A stretch of 8,530 nt of DNA, taken from JAAYAY01 sp964429355. GTDB taxonomy: Bacteria; Planctomycetota; Planctomycetia; Pirellulales; Thermoguttaceae. The translations under genes and the position numbers were made by a program. The notes beneath the pieces were generated by a model. The model was not told the DNA's origin. It saw only the letters and a program-made list of their open reading frames with translations, and searched no databases. This document shows positions 6,656 to 8,530 of this stretch, piece by piece; the stretch's first letter is position 1, and each line of letters starts with the position of its first letter. Where the stretch lies: positions 1 to 8,530 of the forward strand of contig CAYSCH010000401.1 in NCBI GenBank assembly GCA_964429355.1. Reading direction: 5' to 3'.

Positions 6656-6949
6656 GTGTCGCAATCCTGTGAAACCAAAGAAGCCCGAGTCTTCCAGTTC
6701 GAAGAGTGCATGGATACTGCCACCTGCGAGCGGATCGAACCCGAATTGCGGGCCCTTCTGGCCGACGGCGACGGGCCGGTCGTGTTCGACCTGGCGGGAG
6801 TGAAATTCGTCTCCTCCGCATTCCTGGGGCTGTGCGTTCGTGCCTATCAGAAGACGGGCACGTGCGGATTCGAGGTCATCCACGTCGAGCCGACGATCAA
6901 ACGGGTATTCAAGATCGCCGGACTCGAGGGGATGCTCCACGTGAAGTGA
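6656..6949 (+). CDS. STAS-domain protein (anti-sigma factor antagonist family)
   Basis: This 97-residue single-domain protein has the STAS pattern: a first strand (ARVFQF), a helix (TATCERIEPELRALLADG), a core strand ending in D45 (VVFDLAG), then FVSSAFLGL (51-59), the place where SpoIIAA/RsbV proteins carry their phosphorylatable serine, and a final helix (TIKRVFKIAGLEGML). S53 or S54 is the candidate phosphosite. The usual small glycine after the serine is replaced (SSAFLG rather than SSxGLG). Family role: unphosphorylated STAS proteins bind an anti-sigma kinase and free a sigma factor or other partner; no kinase or phosphatase gene lies in the window. The GTG start at 6656 is supported by GAGGTG (6645-6650) 5 bases upstream and a 12-base gap to the dehydrogenase stop. 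The length is typical for the family. Confidence 0.85.
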   Translation: MSQSCETKEARVFQFEECMDTATCERIEPELRALLADGDGPVVFDLAGVKFVSSAFLGLCVRAYQKTGTCGFEVIHVEPTIKRVFKIAGLEGMLHVK

Positions 6950-6967
6950 GGGCTGGATCATTGCGGG

Positions 6968-7033
6968 GTGGCACGTTCCAGAGCCTCAGGTGATGGCGAG
7001 GCCGTGCACATCTCTACGCTCTGAGTGTGCCAC
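6968..7033. terminator. Long imperfect hairpin between convergent genes, possible bidirectional terminator
   Basis: GTGGCAC (6968-6974) pairs with GTGCCAC (7027-7033), and just inside CAGAGC (6979-6984) pairs perfectly with GCTCTG (7018-7023), with a small internal loop between. A further small stem, GCCTC/GAGGC (6983-6987 with 6998-7002), competes slightly at the apex. It begins 18 bases after the STAS stop and ends 21 bases from the 3' end of the opposing gene. No T-run flanks it, so mechanism is uncertain. Confidence 0.45.
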
Positions 7034-7054
7034 TCGAATCATCCAAGCGGGTGG

Positions 7055-8530
7055 TTACTTCAACGCCTTGGCTGCTTCCACGCCCTGGGACGGGGCATTG
7101 TACAGATCCTCCAGTTGCTGAACCTGCTGCTCCTGCATGACGCTGTTGCGCATCTGGACGCCCTTGAGCAACTGCTGCTTGAGCGACTCCGGGGCTGGCT
7201 GGGGGGGCACGGCGGATTGGGCCGGTGCGGCGGCTGGCGCCTGAGGAACTCCTGCGCCACTGGCATCCTGCGGGAGAATTGCGGGCACAAGTTCCGTCTT
7301 GCCGCGGAAGAATGCGTAGTGGGACGCGTCAGCCTGGGCGATCACAGTGGACGTGCCCTGGATACCGTCGGCCACAAAAATGCCGCGCAGGTCGGTTTCA
7401 CCAGAGACGAAATCGTCGTTGCGGGTTCCGATGGTTTTGACGTGGACGTCGCGCAGGTAGCGGTCCGTCGTACGATCCTTGACGGTCGTGCGAACCTGGC
7501 CGGAAACGGCGTCCTCCTGGATGTCGACCTCCAGCGGGGTCACGAGCACCAGCCCGCTGGCATACAGGTTCTCGCCGCGGCAGACGACCAGGTATGCCCC
7601 GTCTTCCTTGAGCGGCAACGACATTTGCTTCGTGCAGTCGCGATAGTCGTGCCCATCGCCCAGCGTGATCGTCTCTTCATGGTAGGGCTGGATGCCTGCC
7701 AGGTTGATCTGTGTGAACCCCTGCAGATCGCGATTCATGAGGCCGAACTTCATCAGGTCAATCCGGTACACCTTCGTGTCGCACTGAGCGATATTGCGGT
7801 ACTTGAGTTCTACCTCCACTGCCGTCTTGGGCTTGATGGTTGTGACTTCCGGGAGCTGGATATCCTTGTGGGTGAAGTAATCGATCGACTGTTTGGCGTC
7901 GGGGAAACGATCCTCTACGCGGCGGTATTCGGCGATCGCTTCGGCAGGCTGCCCGAGGCTGTGATGGATCTGGCCGAGGATGTAGATTGCCCGCCACTTG
8001 TCGTCGCTTTCTGCCTCGCGTCCGGTGCTCTCGTCGATTCGCTTGGCTTCGGCCACTTTTCGGCACATGGCCAGAGCGTCGTCGTGCTTGCCCATGGCGA
8101 AGTGGCAATAGCCGATCACGTACCAGAAGGCGTCGAGCAGGTCGCTTTTCGGAAAGCGCTCGGCATACAGCCCGCAGGCAGCCGCGGCCTTTTCGTAGGA
8201 GTCGATGTCCAGAAGAGTATTGGCGGCGGCAAAGGAGGCCTGGTCGGCGGCCGGATCATCCGGATACGCCGTCAGAAAGCCTTCAAGCATCCGCCATGCC
8301 CTCTGGATGAGGTCGACGCGATTGACCTTCTGCTGGCGGAGCCCGGCGTCGTCGGCCGCGGTGGGCGCCTTGGCATAGACTCGCTGTGCCAGGGCGTACT
8401 CGGCGGCAGCGATGTAGCTTTCCGGCGGGTATTGCTGCAGGAGCTGACCCATCACGTCGATGCTCCGTAGGAACTCGTCCTGGGACTGGAGGAAACCGGC
8501 CACCGAGCTCTCCCGGGAGAAACTGCTTTC
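7055..8530 (-). CDS. TPR and alpha-2-macroglobulin-like protein, C-terminal part (5' end outside window)
   Basis: The reading frame runs from the window edge to TAA at 7055-7057 without a stop. A GTG at 8503 could start a 482-residue protein, but nine further in-frame codons stay open to the edge and no ribosome site is seen, so this is probably only the C-terminal part. Numbering from 8503, three TPR-like helix pairs lie at about 86-119, 122-151 and 168-201. A beta-rich region follows at 217-320 (VELKYRNIAQCDTKVYRIDLMK), resembling an MG domain of bacterial alpha-2-macroglobulins. Another beta domain at 322-400 (VRTTVKDRTTDRYLRDVHVK, TDLRGIFVADGIQGT) resembles MG2 or a carboxypeptidase-regulatory-like fold. 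A Pro/Ala/Gln linker (412-438) and a Gln-rich helical tail (440-482) end the protein. No thioester motif is visible. A cell-envelope location is likely by family, but the signal sequence would lie outside the window. It converges on the STAS gene. Domain reading is moderate, function unknown. Confidence 0.75.
   Translation of the reverse strand, partial: ESSFSRESSVAGFLQSQDEFLRSIDVMGQLLQQYPPESYIAAAEYALAQRVYAKAPTAADDAGLRQQKVNRVDLIQRAWRMLEGFLTAYPDDPAADQASFAAANTLLDIDSYEKAAAACGLYAERFPKSDLLDAFWYVIGYCHFAMGKHDDALAMCRKVAEAKRIDESTGREAESDDKWRAIYILGQIHHSLGQPAEAIAEYRRVEDRFPDAKQSIDYFTHKDIQLPEVTTIKPKTAVEVELKYRNIAQCDTKVYRIDLMKFGLMNRDLQGFTQINLAGIQPYHEETITLGDGHDYRDCTKQMSLPLKEDGAYLVVCRGENLYASGLVLVTPLEVDIQEDAVSGQVRTTVKDRTTDRYLRDVHVKTIGTRNDDFVSGETDLRGIFVADGIQGTSTVIAQADASHYAFFRGKTELVPAILPQDASGAGVPQAPAAAPAQSAVPPQPAPESLKQQLLKGVQMRNSVMQEQQVQQLEDLYNAPSQGVEAAKALK

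Noticed and set aside
7025..8470. A 481-codon open frame on the plus strand opposite the TPR/macroglobulin-like gene
   Set aside because: Its codons align exactly with those of the minus-strand gene, so it stays open simply because that gene avoids TTA, CTA and TCA codons, as expected at high GC. The product has no recognisable domains.

Overview
The window is a piece of a bacterial chromosome with fairly high GC (by eye about 60%) and five clear genes plus a sixth cut by the right edge. The best guess for the organism is a planctomycete or near relative. The reasons are the C-terminal part of a TPR plus alpha-2-macroglobulin-like protein of a type I associate with Planctomycetota, the DUF819 membrane protein beside a secreted serine hydrolase, and the mixture of good and absent Shine-Dalgarno sequences. 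This is inference from protein style, not a database match. A run of 10 Ns inside one gene shows that the sequence is a draft or metagenome assembly.

Layout. (1) 1-184 is a leader with a possible sigma70-type promoter. (2) 185-1435 (+) is a single-module MetE-like protein that keeps all four zinc ligands of cobalamin-independent methionine synthase. (3) 1436-1552 is a convergent gap with a long imperfect hairpin. (4) 1553-2760 (-) is a DUF819 multi-pass membrane protein broken by the N gap. (5) 2862-4553 (-) is a secreted beta-lactamase-fold serine hydrolase with two tandem C-terminal beta modules; it lies upstream of the DUF819 gene in the same direction, so the two may be one operon. (6) 4554-5194 is a 641-base divergent intergenic region, unusually rich in dyads and holding a plausible promoter for the next gene. 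(7) 5195-6643 (+) is a CoA-acylating aldehyde dehydrogenase of the AdhE N-terminal type, followed after 12 bases by (8) 6656-6949 (+), a single-domain STAS protein (anti-sigma-factor-antagonist fold). (9) 6950-7054 is a convergent gap with a second long hairpin. (10) 7055 to beyond 8530 (-) is the C-terminal 491 codons of a TPR/alpha-2-macroglobulin-like protein that is still open at the window edge.

How the genes may work together. Two pairs stand out. The secreted serine hydrolase could act on a peptide, ester or cell-wall fragment outside the cytoplasm, with the DUF819 protein moving a product across the inner membrane. The aldehyde dehydrogenase and STAS protein are tightly coupled and probably cotranscribed, joining a CoA-aldehyde metabolic step to a partner-switching or sigma-factor circuit. 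Both links are inferred from gene order only. No transposase, CRISPR array, tRNA or rRNA was recognised. I see no strong case for a wholly new system; the most worthwhile leads are the two gene pairs and the structured divergent intergenic region.
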